Part shown: positions 19,768 to 33,003 of the stretch, piece after piece
Position numbering within the stretch: the stretch's first letter is position 1
How the letters are laid out: each line of letters begins with the position of its first letter
DNA from: Nematostella vectensis
Taxonomy: Eukaryota; Cnidaria; Anthozoa; Actiniaria; Edwardsiidae
Reading direction: 5' to 3'
DNA length: 60,000 bases
NCBI RefSeq assembly: GCF_932526225.1
Contig: NC_064038.1
Coordinates: 9,673,070-9,733,069 of the forward strand
Notes under the pieces: generated by a model
Databases searched by the model: none
Seen by the model: the letters and a program-made list of their open reading frames with translations, nothing else
Told to the model about the DNA's origin: nothing
Made by a program: the position numbers and the translations under genes

Positions 19768-21977
19768 AATACAGGTAGCGGCAAAAGAGATAAGTTAGCG
19801 GACGCCGTATTTAGTATTTTTCGTTTGGTATCATCCTTTCTTGACTTGGGGGGTCCTTTTTGTTTTGTCCCTGTTTCCTTCACAACATAATGTTGTATCC
19901 TTTCAGTGAATCTTACGCTGGAGCCACAGCGAGTTCAATTATCGTTATCCAAGCGCACACCACCCTTCGCGTGTCTTTGTACAATAATTCCTTTTTGTTT
20001 TGTTTTGCCACCTTTGTCTTCCCTGATGTACTCGTAATCTTGAAAACGCTTGTTTGCGTGAATTTGTATAAAATCTTCAGCTCTGTGTTATTAACACCTT
20101 TCGATCTGTAATCCGGAATAATCCATTATCATTGTTCGAATCCCTTATTCTTTTCTTAATCATTCCACACCTTAACTTTCCTCATCTTCGAGATCCAAGG
20201 GAGAGTTCCTTGTTACTTCTTACTTGGGCATCGCCTTGAAAGAACCATGTAGGATAAGATATACAGAAATTACAATGATACGGGAAATATAAATAGACGT
20301 AAATGGTCTTTGTCTAGTGTACAAATTCAAGTACCCTACAATGTCGGTACTTGTCTCACAGCTTGCATAAGACCTCTAGAAAAATGTCAATTAATCCACA
20401 ACTAGAGTCTTGCGGGTTTTATCACAGTTTCTTTTTTGACAAAAAATTCCATTATGGAGAGAGTTTGCTAGCTAAGTACGTGCAAGAAACCGCGAGCACG
20501 GAGGATGTTTCGGGGTTTGTAATTTTGAACTCTGTTTTGTATCTCCTTCCGTGCAGTGTGGTAAGAGCAAGTTGGGTAATTATCTAAACATCTTTCATTG
20601 ATTACCAAAACCCCCAATGTCCTAACTAATATTTTAATACAGGTACCAATACGTGACTTGATAAGATAAAATCGTGGCAAGATTGAAGAATTTTACGGTA
20701 GTTTTCTTTTATACCGCCTTTTTTAAGAGTGGTGGAAATACGCGAAGATAGCTACTGACAACTCAACTCACGAACTCATAGATAAATATAAGAATACTAG
20801 AATAAACATTAAGTTTGATTGTCGTGCAAAATCGCAAGTCTTTTGATGTAGGAAAAGTGCGGCTTGAAAAACAGTCTTTTCTTTTTTAATATTAGCCATA
20901 AAAGCCGATGCGAAGATAACCCTTAATTTTGATAGTCGATTCATCATTTGCTCAAGTGAAAAACACCTTTGTGTGTATTGAAAAAAAAAAGAGTCGATAT
21001 AATATTTCTAAGCCGAGATTAAAAGGATTACCCTTGCCGCAATTTGTTCCGAATGTATTTGGAGTTAGACGTGATTACAACTGCAAAGAGATTGCGGATG
21101 AAATATTTACCACACAAATAGTATAAACATTTGTGTAATAATCACGCCACAAAACAGAAATAACTTATAGCGAGAAATACCTAAAGCGAAAAACAGAATT
21201 AGCTAAAGTGAAAACCATAATTTGATTATTTAAAATGTTTGTCATCATAAACTTATCTTATTCTAAAGTGCAAAAATAGCTAACGATGTTGATTTCAATG
21301 ATGTCTGTGAATGTCAAACAATATAACCAGGGCATAAAATTTATTTCATAAAAGTCAAATAAACAATATCATTGCACAAGGCTCGTTCAATCATCATGTA
21401 TTTCTAAATACATACGCGGCATTGACCATTTGTACATTTGTATTCTAGAAACATTTAACCCAAACTAAAGAACGATTTAAAATTAAAAACCTTTCCTAAG
21501 GTTTACCTTACCTAGTAATAGGGTATGGGAACGCCTTCTTTTAATAATTTTTCCACATGGAGATATTTCCTGTCTTAAGTTTTTCGTTTTTCTTTTTGAT
21601 ATAGTATTTTTCCCCCAAGTGAAGAACCCTATTTCATGTGTTATGAAATAACATGCTTTGCTATATTTAATTACATCTTAGACTTAATATAATTATTTAC
21701 ATATTACATGCTTTTTCCGTTCGGTGAGAGTGAATATAAGCTTTAACTTTCAAATGATTTATTGTACGTAATCTAATTAATTTTACCCTATTATATATGA
21801 ATTGCGACGGATTTTGTTTTCTCACCCAAACTCAAGAATGAAATGTCAGAAAAAAGGGAGAAATAGTGAAAGCATCTTAGTGATCTCAGTTTTCTCATCA
21901 GAATTCGCAGATGAAGGCTAGAAAGTCATTATTTCTTCTGACCAAGAGCGCCTGGGTACAAGAGCGAAATTGTGACT
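19768..21977. other. Intergenic, no gene recognised
   Basis: AT-rich sequence upstream of the GPCR. Only short open frames without domains or codon signal. No transposon ends recognised. Confidence 0.6.
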
Positions 21978-22115
21978 CAGGGACGGATCCAAAAAACGCA
22001 GGGATAGATCCATCATTTTTAAACCCATTTTGGTGGAATGGAGGGAAAACCACTCCACCCCCCACCACCCATCCTTGCCCCTCTCCCCACACCCCCTGTT
22101 GGATCCACCACCTCG
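21978..22115. mobile_element. Degraded hAT-like MITE
   Basis: Starts CAGGGACGGATCCA and ends TGGATCCACCACCTCG, so the GGATCC cores are in inverted orientation near both ends. This resembles the common CAGTGGCGGATCC type of short hAT element. The right terminus has decayed and no target duplication is visible. Confidence 0.45.
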
Positions 22116-23284
22116 GTTTCGCAATAAAGAAGAAGAAGAAAAAACATTCATGTAAAGAAAATGAACAGTTTTATGGAATTCACTGCTAATTCCCTGTCAG
22201 GTTGCGGAATGATGTTCAGGTTTTGTGACATTATCTGACCGTGTCCGTCGTGTTTTGAGCGATATGAGATATAGCGCTCCTCCACTAACATGTCAAGTAT
22301 GGGAAAATTGTTAATAAAGTTAACCACTTCCAACACTCTAAATCGCCTAAAGTCTAGTCGACTGATTTCTAATTCTTGTTATTCTTCCCGCCTCCTTCCT
22401 GCTCCTATCTTTCCCACACGTTTTATAAGCCCATCAAATTTAGTAGGATATTGTCCCCTTTAAATATGATGGAGGAATTGCTGAAATTAGTAGATTGAAT
22501 TAAGGACGATTGTCCTCATCATTTTCAACTTCAAACCCTCATAAAGCTCAAAGTATTTCAAAAATTGGATCGTGTTTCAGGCCTCTGTGTTTTATGGCAG
22601 TGTATCCGAGATGGTATTTATTATCAGGGGCTAAATTAGCATTAGACCACACCCATTTGTTTTCCAAATTTGACCGTTTTTATGAAGAGGTGCGTGCGAA
22701 AATCTTTTATTCTAAAATGGACGCGGAGCACTTGCGAGCAGCCCATTTGTGATGGCTAAAATGTTGTGTTAAGCAAGTAGATATAAGAGTGGCAACATGT
22801 TTAACAGGATACAGGTTTAGGTTAGGGTGAAGTAAGTGTTGGGGACAAAGAAGAGGGACTAGACTAGAAAAGGGATTCAAGACAAAACATGCTGAGGACC
22901 AATTGTCAGTCCTTATGTCTTTCATTTACATCTGTTAACGTCATCTTCATACAGGAGGAGTCTTTATTTGCTGAGATTTCAGGTGAGATAGGAAGAGATT
23001 AATATCCCGGAACCTCGACAGGAAATGAGCAAACGCTAGCATTTGAAGTGTTTTCACGGATTCATTCTATATGTTTTGTAATTTAAGAGATCTAGATTAA
23101 AGTTTCAGATGTGTACTTGGATATAGCTATGAAAGGACTTGTGTAGAATTCATTATAATCAACATTTTGCGACTAGTCACCCGTGGATACAAAAATATTT
23201 TGCTAGAATCCTCTCTTACTTGCAACCTTTTTTTTCTGCTGCTTTCACAGGTACGTAGGTGGACCCTGAGGTGGTTCATCTGCG
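22116..23284. other. Intergenic, no gene recognised
   Basis: Only short frames; nothing with a recognisable motif. No strong repeat seen. Confidence 0.55.
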
Positions 23285-23430
23285 TTCGTAACATCGCGTT
23301 AAATATTTTATTACATTTTGCGTTTTAAAGTTATTACATTACGCGTTAAACATTTATTACACTTTGCGTTGAAAGTTATTACATTTCGCGTTAAGATTAC
23401 ATTTTGCGTTAGTTATTAGATTTTGCGGCG
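23285..23430. repeat. Tandem repeat, ATTACATTTTGCGTT units
   Basis: About six diverged copies of TTATTACATTTTGCGTTAAA with variable spacing (roughly 20-28 bp). Followed by a C-rich tract at about 23446-23463. Confidence 0.8.
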
Positions 23431-23756
23431 TAACACCTTTCCCCATCCCCCCCCCCCCCCCCCACTCTCCTCTCGAAGCAGGGCATTAGCTAGCAGCCCC
23501 TCCCGGTAATACTAGACCCCCCCCCCTTCCACCCTAATCGCCCTCTTCACAGAAAAAGTGTTTAGCTGTCTACGGTCTGGTCATCAATATAAGGAGGATT
23601 TCCACTTTTTAGGAAGTAACTGAAATTAGGTTGAAGCAAGAGAACGAGATGAAAGCGGCAAACGATGAGAATAAAACGATTCATTTTACTAGCAGGTGAA
23701 GCTACGTACCGTACCGACTCGTTATTCTACTAAAGACATTATGTAACAGTATGTAA

Positions 23757-24003
23757 CAAAAAACGTCCAGGCTGAGATTTCACCAAATTTTAAGAACGTA
23801 CCAAGACCGTGCCGAGGCTCAGATAGCAGAAAAATATTGCTTTTTTAGTCTTATTTGTTCTTAGATATTTTATTGCTATGATCATTTGTGTAATTCTCCT
23901 CCTAATAATTCTGGGTACTATATTTTATAAGTACTAACATTTAAGAACGTCGTTTAAGAACGGCCCTATTAGCCTTAACTGGAAATTAGACGTTCTTATA
24001 AAA
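23757..24003. mobile_element. MITE family copy 1 (pair with 41319-41641)
   Basis: Shares long matches with 41319-41641: CTGAGATTTCACCAAATTTT, TGCCGAGGCTCAGATAGCAG, ATCATTTGTGTAATTCTC and TTAAGAACGGCCC. Terminal AAAAACGTCC and GACGTTCTTATA are inverted, consistent with short terminal inverted repeats. Same orientation as the second copy. No shared open frame. Confidence 0.7.
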
Positions 24004-26452
24004 AAAGAGTGTATAGACACTTTCTTATTAAAAGTGTATAAAAAGATAAAAATATATGTCGAAAACGATTTTCCTTTTTTAATTTGAACAGTTTGATTAA
24101 AACGAATCTAGCTAAAAGGAACCCAGTTTCGGCTATTTTTTTGCAAAAAAATCCATTGAGGTATAAACATGTGTGCGAAAATGCGCGTCCTTACCTTCGT
24201 AAACACCACCGCGAACAATGATTTCTCAGATTGCTATTCCATTGACAGTCTTACCACAAACAATGCTCCCTTTGAGTGAGGGTTTGTTTTATTTCTTCCG
24301 ATAAAACAGAGTAAATGAAGTTTTTTTTTTTGGCGATACTATCAGCAATCCAAAGAGACGATCCCTTTTCCTTTTTGCCTTCGGGGGAAGGCCTCTAACT
24401 AGGTGTCAAATATCTGATTCCCAGCGATAAATCATAAAGCAGGCTTATTAAAGGCCAGCATAGCATTGTAATAAAAGAATATTAAATGCTGAAAAGCAAA
24501 CAAGTCTCCCTTCGGTCAGTGCAACGAAGAAAACTATTTACATAAAAAGAAGGGTATACAATATAGAATCGTTGAAAAGACATTTATTGTCTGTGAGACA
24601 CGAAATTAAAAGTCTTGATTAGAAATTATCAAATTATTGAATCGGGATTCATTTGTGTACATAATCGTACAGTTTTAAATAGTGATTGTTTGCTTTTTAC
24701 CCCCGATGCTATTTATTATCAAGAAGTTTCTTCCGCCGAATTGAATATTGCCGACAAAACTATGAATTGTGAATAATTAATTATAAACTTATGAAATCGA
24801 GGCGACCTAGAAAAAAAGAGCTTTATCTCCCTCAAGGTCAATTATAGATGTCTCAATCTTTAGTTACTAGAGTTACTAAAAAAACTGCAAAAATATTGAT
24901 AAACGCATATAGACATTCAGGATATATTATGGAGACGTTCGTAGGCAAAAAGACGTACCTCAACAAACCAAACTTCTTATTGACCGTGTGACTTTAAGCC
25001 CAGCTTTAGTTCGTGTCATTAGATGAGAGAAATAACCGTCTTTTTCCGCTAAGACGAAAACAATGGATGCTTTCATTTCACGTACTACACGTCGTACACG
25101 ATATCTTTAATTAAGTATTTATATTTTCAGTTAAAGCAAATATTCGGCCGGAAGGAAAGTGGAGCTTTCGGCCGGTAAGTTTTTTCATTTTGTTGTGAGG
25201 CAATAGATCAGCGAACTTTCAGGCTATATGAAGTTGAATACGTATCAAATAACAATGTAGCATTACACAATTTGAATTATTGTTGATAGTAAAAACGTGA
25301 GAGTTCTCACAGTTGGTCCATTCTAATTGCTTATATCTGCAAACTATAAGAACAACAATCACCTATCTTTACGTTTATCTGCAGTGTTCGAATTCCCCCT
25401 ACAGGGAACCATATTCCAAAATAGAAATACGATTATCTTCTTCCATTTCTTTATAAACAAATGAAAATTAACTGTATTCATATTCAAATACAAAAAGACA
25501 ATTTTTCAAAGCACTAAAGTATATTCTTTCTTTAACGTTTGATTTTTTGCCAATGGCTTACACACTTTGAATAAACACTTTATCCATGACATAGCGGTGT
25601 ATCGATGTCTGATGATTATTTGTTCTTTTCGACTCTTTTACCACTCGAATTGCTACAAAAATGTTATTATATATATGACAAATGTGCTACCATTCATCTG
25701 CAAAGTTTTGAATAATAAGCTTGTGATTTTTGTTGAATGCGAGATTCGATTCTTTTGCATTTGATTTGATTCTTTAGGACGTGTGACCATGCCGGTTTCA
25801 TTGGTGACATTAGAGGCGCGCATGCGCATCGTTAAAAAAAGCATAAAAAAACATTAAATCAAGAGAATAAAAAGAGTGAAACTTCTAGCAGCTTTTGCCT
25901 TATTGAATTTTTTTTTCGCGATTTAATCTTATTTTTATCGAGCAAAATACGTGCGTGTTTTGAAAAATTAGGTGCGCGTTTTAATACCCAATTTTCTCTC
26001 CCTTTTATGCTCTCTTGCTTAAACTTATATGTATCATAAAAAAATTGTGTTTTATATCTGACTGGAAAGCCGATTTGTCATCCCAACGCATTACAAGCCC
26101 TCTTAAAACAGTTCTTTTCTCAAAAATTAGAAAAGTCCCATAATTTGTTGTCTTATAGATAGAAATCCAGTAGAAAAACAGCAGATGTTTGATCACGTGA
26201 CATGACAGCAGGCAACGGAAGCCAAGTACGAGCACGCTGGAAAAAATGGAGGTGCAAATTGCTCGATGTATTTTTTACGACGTGTCATCCCGCCTGCCTG
26301 GCATGCGTCCTCTTTTAAGTGACTTAATATGATAATTAAAATCCTTTGGCAAATGTTTCCTTAGGGAAAGCCGAAGATGACAGGAAATCAGGTCTTGCTG
26401 GAGGGGGGGGGGGGGGGAATGGTGTGTAGAGATCATAGCAAAATGTCTAAAA
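24004..26452. other. Intergenic, AT-rich; one exon-like segment at 25131-25174
   Basis: No gene recognised. 25131-25174 is a 44-bp segment between a good acceptor (TTTATATTTTCAG) and a good donor (GTAAGT). It holds two CGGCCG cores and might be an unassigned exon. A G run lies at about 26402-26417. Confidence 0.4.
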
Positions 26453-27277
26453 ATGGACAATTCTGTTAAGTTGTTGGTGTTGTTAGTGGCGCTAGCATTC
26501 TTTCACGAAACTTCATGGCACTTAACAACCCCAACAACTAGACACAGTGTAAGTTCAGCGTCATTTATTCACAATTTCATACAAATTTCTAGGCCTACTT
26601 TTCCCCTGTATGTTCACTATATTTCTACCCCATGAACCCCTGTGAGCTTGGGTTACCTGCGCTTAAGCAAAAACAAACAAACAAAAAACAAATATGATGC
26701 AGAGATTCGAGCGTGTTGGAGTGGGAGCTCGAGTTCTCATATTCAAATACATAAAATTAAAAAAAAAACGATTAGAAAGATGCAAATGACACAGCCCATC
26801 CAGGTAAAAATGAATATATATAAATAAAAATAGAAATAAGTTCCTGAAAATTCAAGAAATATAAACATATTCCTCTGAAACCTCAACCGTGTGCAAGCCC
26901 AGCAAAGCGTACGTTTTATCTATTTTTAGTCTATTTGTTATACCAAGAAACACGTTTCTTCCTGTTAAAGACTATAAGAGTTGTGTGAGAGGTTAAGCAA
27001 AAGAGCTACCAATAAGGACACTTTCAATTTGGCCTAGAGCTATGTTGATCCTTTACCTGTTATCTTTTAACTATCATAAATGAACCAACTACCCATTCTA
27101 GCAACTAAAAATACTATATTGCAGTATGTACATTTGCCAAACGTTTGTAAACTTTTTTGGCATGAACGCAATGTACAATTTGAGAATAAAAATGATGTAG
27201 CAAATTTAAGGAAAGGCACCCATATAATGCAGGAAAATACACAAAAAACACCTGTATTCGTATTTCAGGCAAAATGA
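26453..27277 (+). CDS. Candidate two-exon small secreted protein
   Basis: ATG at 26453 opens MDNSVKLLVLLVALAFFHET, a textbook signal peptide, followed by about ten residues and a strong donor (ACAGT|GTAAGT, exon end 26548). A phase-compatible acceptor (ATATTGCAG, exon start 27125) opens 50 codons to TGA at 27275-27277, and AATAAA follows at about 27413. The predicted product is 82 residues; the second exon has one Cys and no recognised motif. If the join is wrong, the first exon could belong to another secreted protein whose later exons I cannot see. Function unknown. Confidence 0.25.
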
Positions 27278-28292
27278 GGCTGAAATCATTGTTTTTTTTA
27301 TTGAAAAGGACATAAGACTGTGATGAAATAAGAGTGGACAACTCAAGACTATTAATTCAATCAAGTCCAATTACGGTAAAACTGTAGACTGCATTTTCGT
27401 TTCCTAATCTAAAATAAAGTTTTATGTACAAGAACATTTTAAGTATAAGTACATTTTTTACAGACGTTCTAACATAGGTGCTCATTTTTTCGCCTGGGTG
27501 CACTAACGGTGCGGTTGTCAAAAAATGCTTGAGCGTACATACTGAGCACGACAAAATCCTTCTAGTTATGAGTCATGTCAATCAAAATTGTGATCACATA
27601 CTATTTTTTTCTTATAACTTTTTCTCGGTGGCCATGATAGCACGCGTTTAACTATACGTTCTTGTATGCGTGGTTTTAGTGTATACAAAAAATAAATAAA
27701 TGCAACCACTACAACTACTCAGTGGCGGTATTCACCCACACCCCAAAAAGTCTTCGAAAAAGAAAATTATTCTGCTCATGCCTTATACATTTATCACAAA
27801 ATCTTGAGAAGACCTTTTTGTTAGGATTAAGATAGAACGAAAACACTTACCAACTGAATTGAGATCGCTTTTTGTCTACAGCGGTGTGGTGTTATTAACA
27901 CTGTTCCCGTTTTTGAGAACAGGGAGCGAGAGTGTTACTTACATCGTAAAAAAAGTGAGTGGCCCCTCGCTCGGAGTAGGGAATAATTACTAAAGTTATT
28001 ACTTCCATCGGAATTACTAACTATAAAACATATATTTTCCAAGAGGGCACTTTCTACTTAAGTAGGAATTGTTATGTATTTTATTTTTAAGAAAAACCAC
28101 AAAAAACACAAATATATTCATAATATAGGAAATAGGAAGTTGTCAAAACGAAATTAATATATAACAAGTCTACTCTCATCCACTTATGCAAAATTCGTCT
28201 TAATGTATAAATAGAATCGAATCGAATTTTCCTGAGGAGATCATCAGAAATTCCAAGAATCGTTTCTGCTGTTTTCAATATTCTGAGAATAG
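27278..28292. other. Intergenic, no gene recognised
   Basis: AT-rich; only short frames without motifs. Confidence 0.55.
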
Positions 28293-28484
28293 TCCAGTTT
28301 CGAATTCGAAAATGACCGCTTGACAGATTAATTGAGGGCGCATTGTTAGCCTCGACTTGAAGAAAATTACTCATAATTTAATATTATATTATATTATTCA
28401 TAATTTTTTTGTTACTTCACGCCGAGGCTAACACTTTAAAATGCGCCCTCAATCTTTTAGCGGTCATTTTCGAATTCGAACTGG
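28293..28484. repeat. Large palindromic foldback element
   Basis: The left arm from CCAGTTTCGAATTCGAAAAT to about 28369 is mirrored by the right arm ending ATTTTCGAATTCGAACTGG at 28484. Shared inner blocks are GACCGCT, TTGAGGGCGCAT and TTAGCCTCG. Arms of about 80 bp with small indels surround an AT-only centre (ATATTATATTATATT). No coding capacity. Probably a MITE or foldback element. Confidence 0.88.
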
Positions 28485-29186
28485 AATATTCCCGCCGACG
28501 ATTTTCAACAGCTAAATCGGCTTATAGATTCCGTCATTAAAAAATCCTTGAAGCGTTTTCATTCGCGTCACCTCTTTGCTAGGCGCTTACCAATCAAAGA
28601 GCACTAAAAGTAATTCCGTTATTAGCTTGAATGACGGAAGCAAGAAAACTGTATAGCACTTGCAAATCATTGATGAGAATTGGCAAAATATTAAAAATAG
28701 TAGTAATCGCTTTGCTACTTTAGATATATCTTAAAAGCGTGCATTACGCAGGTGTTTCTAGTGCATGCGTCTCAATTCCTGTGTCGGGCCCATAACCTGT
28801 TTAAACACATAATTTTTGCCTGTTAAGGCACACATTTTTCCCTACTGTTCTCGATTCTTTTTGTTTGCTTGAATGACCTTATGTGCGTTTTGTTAAAGGA
28901 GAAGTTCCCTGAGACCTCATATTACTTCAGCTCTAATTTTTTTATATCAAAACTAGTTTGAGAGTTTTGTTGTAAAGCGATGACGATGATGATTTTTTTG
29001 CGCGCACATTGCGCACCCCCTGTATACAAGCCTGCTACATCTGATCTTAAAAAGGTTTTGAATCGATCCATATCAATCATCACATACTATTATAGCTTTC
29101 CGCTCGTGTATATCATCAGGTGTGTTATAGACTGTTACTATGACTTCTTGCGACACGGGGTAAACTCAAGCATGCAAGAATAATAA

Positions 29187-29569
29187 CAGGGTTTGGATGG
29201 GGTTAACCGACTAGTGACAATCGGCTTTGACTACCGACAAAACATGAAAAAAACTAGTAACTAGCGACAATTTTATTTATTTCCGATATTTTTACTCAAT
29301 CTACTTACATTTTAGAATCTGTACTATGTATTTCCGGTTGCATCAATTTTTCAGTCAATTATTAACCCATTATTAATTTATTATCAATAAGTTATTAATA
29401 ACAATTCAATCCTAAATAAGGTTTAATCTTGTTGAAAACATAGTACGAAAGCGAATACTAGCTTAGACTCACCGACTACCGACAAAGACCGATAATTCTT
29501 ACTGACTACCGTCAAATTATGGAAATTTTAACTGATTACTGACATGCAGATCCCCCCATCCAGACCCTG
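29187..29569. mobile_element. hAT-like MITE (383 bp) with target duplication
   Basis: Left end CAGGGTTTGGATGGGG and right end CCCCATCCAGACCCTG are inverted with one mismatch. TAATAA lies directly outside both ends (29181-29186, 29570-29575). The interior repeats GACTACCGACAAA-type motifs. Non-coding. Confidence 0.75.
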
Positions 29570-31991
29570 TAATAAATCTCCTCCGCTGTTTTTTTTTTTT
29601 AATACTTAACTCTCTTACTCCAACGAGAGAACGACAACAATGCATACAATTGGAAGAACCACAAGCGACGGGACATGACAACATTTCTTTATAGAGAGGA
29701 ACTGCGAATTTTATTATCACTTTTATAAGCACGTAACTTTTTCACCCTTATTTTCTCGGGTTCTACTTCTGTGACAATCATGCCACAACCTCCCCTCCCA
29801 TCAAGTTTTAAATATCGCCATATCTACACTACTTAGGACATATGGTGCAGCTGTCTGGATTTCTCATGATGAGAAAGCATAAGGAATAACGAAAAAGATG
29901 CTCTGTTAGCTCTACTTCTACATTCTCCCAACCCTTATATAACATAAACTGAAAGTATAAAGAATTTACGCTTCGAACTGGGGGTTAATAAGGTGTTAAT
30001 GAAAACAGACATACGACACACATAATAGTCTTTCCTACAAACGGCAAGCAGGAATAGAAAAAGCTTAACAGGGATTAGCTCTGATGGGGAAAATACTTGA
30101 AATTACATCACGGCCGGCAACACATCTTCTCTGTGCAAAACCTTACAAGGAGAATCTTTAAGAGCAACTCGCTTTGTTCAATATCAGACGACAAAGTGCC
30201 AAGATAAAACAGAAGTTCGAGACAAAATTTATTAAAGACTCTCAGGACGGTCTTATAAATAGAGACATGTTATTGATGGATTAACAAGCGAGTATGGCAT
30301 TAGCCAATAACTGTTTAGTTCTGTCATAAAGAGTCATATAGAAGTCAATTGAGATTTTGTCGATTGAAACAAAAATTCAAAATTGTTTTCCTGTTTTATA
30401 GTTTGTAAAGGTGTTTTCGCTTACTGATAATCCTGAAAAACCTTACCTTTTCAGATGATACAGCCGCTCGTCCACACGTTCTATAAGTTTCTCTCACTCC
30501 AAGTACCCCTACTTGAGCTAAAGCTAACCGGATATCTGGTGACTGTACTTGTAACGTCTAAAACAAGAGTTGCGTAAAAACTTGAGATCGTCTTTCAGGT
30601 CTAAATACTTGAATTGATGGTTTGGTGACGTGACGCTTAAAATTTTTAAAAGTATTTCGAATATGTTTTCGCCCAACTGATCAGTAATGAGACCAAGCTC
30701 TTAAGGAATTAAAAAAATACACGTTTTTGCGGTATGGAATTAATTGCCAAGTGTGCTTACTAGATATCGTATATCAAAGACGACATTTAAGACAATAACA
30801 AGTGTCATTTACCCGCACCTTCATAGCTGTATTCACCAGAAATTCCAGTCTGAGACAGTATTCAGTGTTAGGCGTATGATGAACTGAAATCAGTTAATCT
30901 ACCATGCATTATTGTTCCAGTTGACAAACTATCAACTTTTCACGGCACAAGATAGAAAGAGTCGACTGAGATCATTAACGAAGCAAAAGAAAGCGGGTTG
31001 TCTAAAGAAAAGGCACCGATATTTTGCCATAATTTGAATAGAAATAAAGTGTGGGGGCGGGGGGTCATGTCTTTAAAAGTAGGACCAATTTTTCAAAAGT
31101 AAATGTTTCCTTAAGTGGTAACTATTGTTTTATAGTTAAAAAATACCAACGTCAAAAATAACACTTTAAAAATTGCTTTGTCAGCAATGCATAATAATGT
31201 AATATTTGTGCAGTTATTACACACTACACAAGAAATGGTTCTCAAATAAAAAAGTGCATATCAGTTAAATTAACCATTTTCTCCGAGGTTTCTTTGATGT
31301 TTAAGTAGATACCTTATAACGACCAAGGTCATTTGACAAGCAAGAGCGATTTCAATCAAAAAGCGCTTTCGTTTCACCGCACCATTTCGGTTCTATAGTA
31401 ACTCTGTATCGATGAAATATTGGCTATTATAGACTTTAGTTTTCGATTGAAAAGTCAAGAAGAGTCTCAGATCCATATGTTTTTCTATATATAATCTGAG
31501 AGCCCGTTTCTATGCGAGGTTTTCGAGCACAAAACATTTCTAAAGAACACTTTAAGGGTTTATTTTTTCTCAGCCGTTAACCTTTTTTTACGAAATGGTA
31601 CCTTGAGCTCTTCTGTAAAACTTCATTGTTAGTCAGATAGTCAGATATCTTAATAACATATAATTGATCCGGAATCTAATTGATGTGGTGATTTGAATCT
31701 TAAGTGACCATTTCCATGGACTATACATTTAATGTGAAGAAATGAGGGAAAATACACGCTAAAAATGACGTCATGATTTGAGCTTTACTACCCATCTTTC
31801 TTCATGTTTCCCGACGGTGGAAGAGGGGTATTGTAGACCCTAATACCAAACAAACCCCCAAATCTAAATATTTGGGGGAACAATCTATAAACAAACGCCG
31901 CTCTTGAATAAACACCAATACCAAACAAATGGGAGGGGATCAATGCTGCTCTTGAAATACACGCCATAACTGGTGACACAAAATAAACAAA
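29570..31991. other. Intergenic, no gene recognised
   Basis: AT-rich DNA with no open frame worth keeping and no transposon ends recognised. Confidence 0.55.
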
Positions 31992-32175
31992 GGACCCCCG
32001 AATGGTCTCTTGCGAGCACCCCGTTTTTTATGCGAGACCGAGCATTTTTAGGCGGAAAAAGTTGCGCGAACATGCGAGCACGGCGGAAAAAAATTGCGCG
32101 AGCATGCGAGCACGGCGGAAAAAAATTGCGCAAGCACGCGAGCACATCGAAATTTCGGGGGACCATTCGGGGGCC
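31992..32175. mobile_element. Inverted-repeat element with internal 32-bp tandem units
   Basis: Ends GGACCCCCGAATGGTC and GACCATTCGGGGGCC are inverted with one mismatch. Inside are two full and one partial copies of a ~32-bp unit (TGCGCGAGCATGCGAGCACG plus GCGGAAAAAAAT). The G+C-rich, CpG-rich interior contrasts with its AT-rich flanks. Open frames on both strands come from the repeat. No clear target duplication. Confidence 0.7.
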
Positions 32176-33003
32176 CTAGACAACGCAGCGAGTAAATACG
32201 CTATTTCCATCGCTGGCATAATAAGCCCAATTCAAACAAGGAAAACAATCTAAAAGTCGGCATACAATTGTTTGATGGTCAGGAAGTTGTAGCTTTTACT
32301 TTTGCTAGAAAAGGCCAAAAGATGAAAAACATTTTTTTACGAAAATGATAATGCGAAGAAATTAGTAGATATTATTATATTATTATAATACAACAAAAGA
32401 TGAAGGAGAAGTAACAATAAAAACATCGCATCCTAAGTATAGTAAATTTTCCTTTCTCTTTCTTGCAGCTGTTTAGTTAGCAAGACGAGATGAGACTTCG
32501 GCTTCCGAAAAGCGTTTTTCTTTTGAGTTAAGAGCAGTCTTAAGCATGCTAGCTCGTGTCTGATAACGAGTGCAGGCTTCCTATTCAGTCAAGAGTGTGA
32601 AAAAACACTTCAAGGGAAGATTAAGTAAAACACTTTACTTCTACTGATAAAAAATAAATGAAACTATTTTTCAAGGTGCTGTCAAGGGAAATTGCTCCTC
32701 CTATACTTAAGGGTATAAAATTCGCGTTATAAGTGTCACTTATGCAGTGAAACCATCATAATAAAATAGATTCAACAAAAGAACAACTTGACTAATCTAT
32801 ATACTGTTCGTTGTCGGATAAAAAAAACATGCTATTTGACAGGCATGAAATTCTGCATGCGTGTATGTGCGCATAAAAAAACACGACGGAATTCTTCTAA
32901 TAATTTGATAATTAGGAGAACTTGAAACATAGTGTCAATAAGAGCTAGTATTCTCGCATGCTAATTGCCAAACCTCCTTTAGACTTTGTCTTAGTGGCCA
33001 AGG

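Noticed and set aside
20120-20150. tRNA B-box-like TTGTTCGAATCCC
   Set aside because: No matching acceptor stem or A box.
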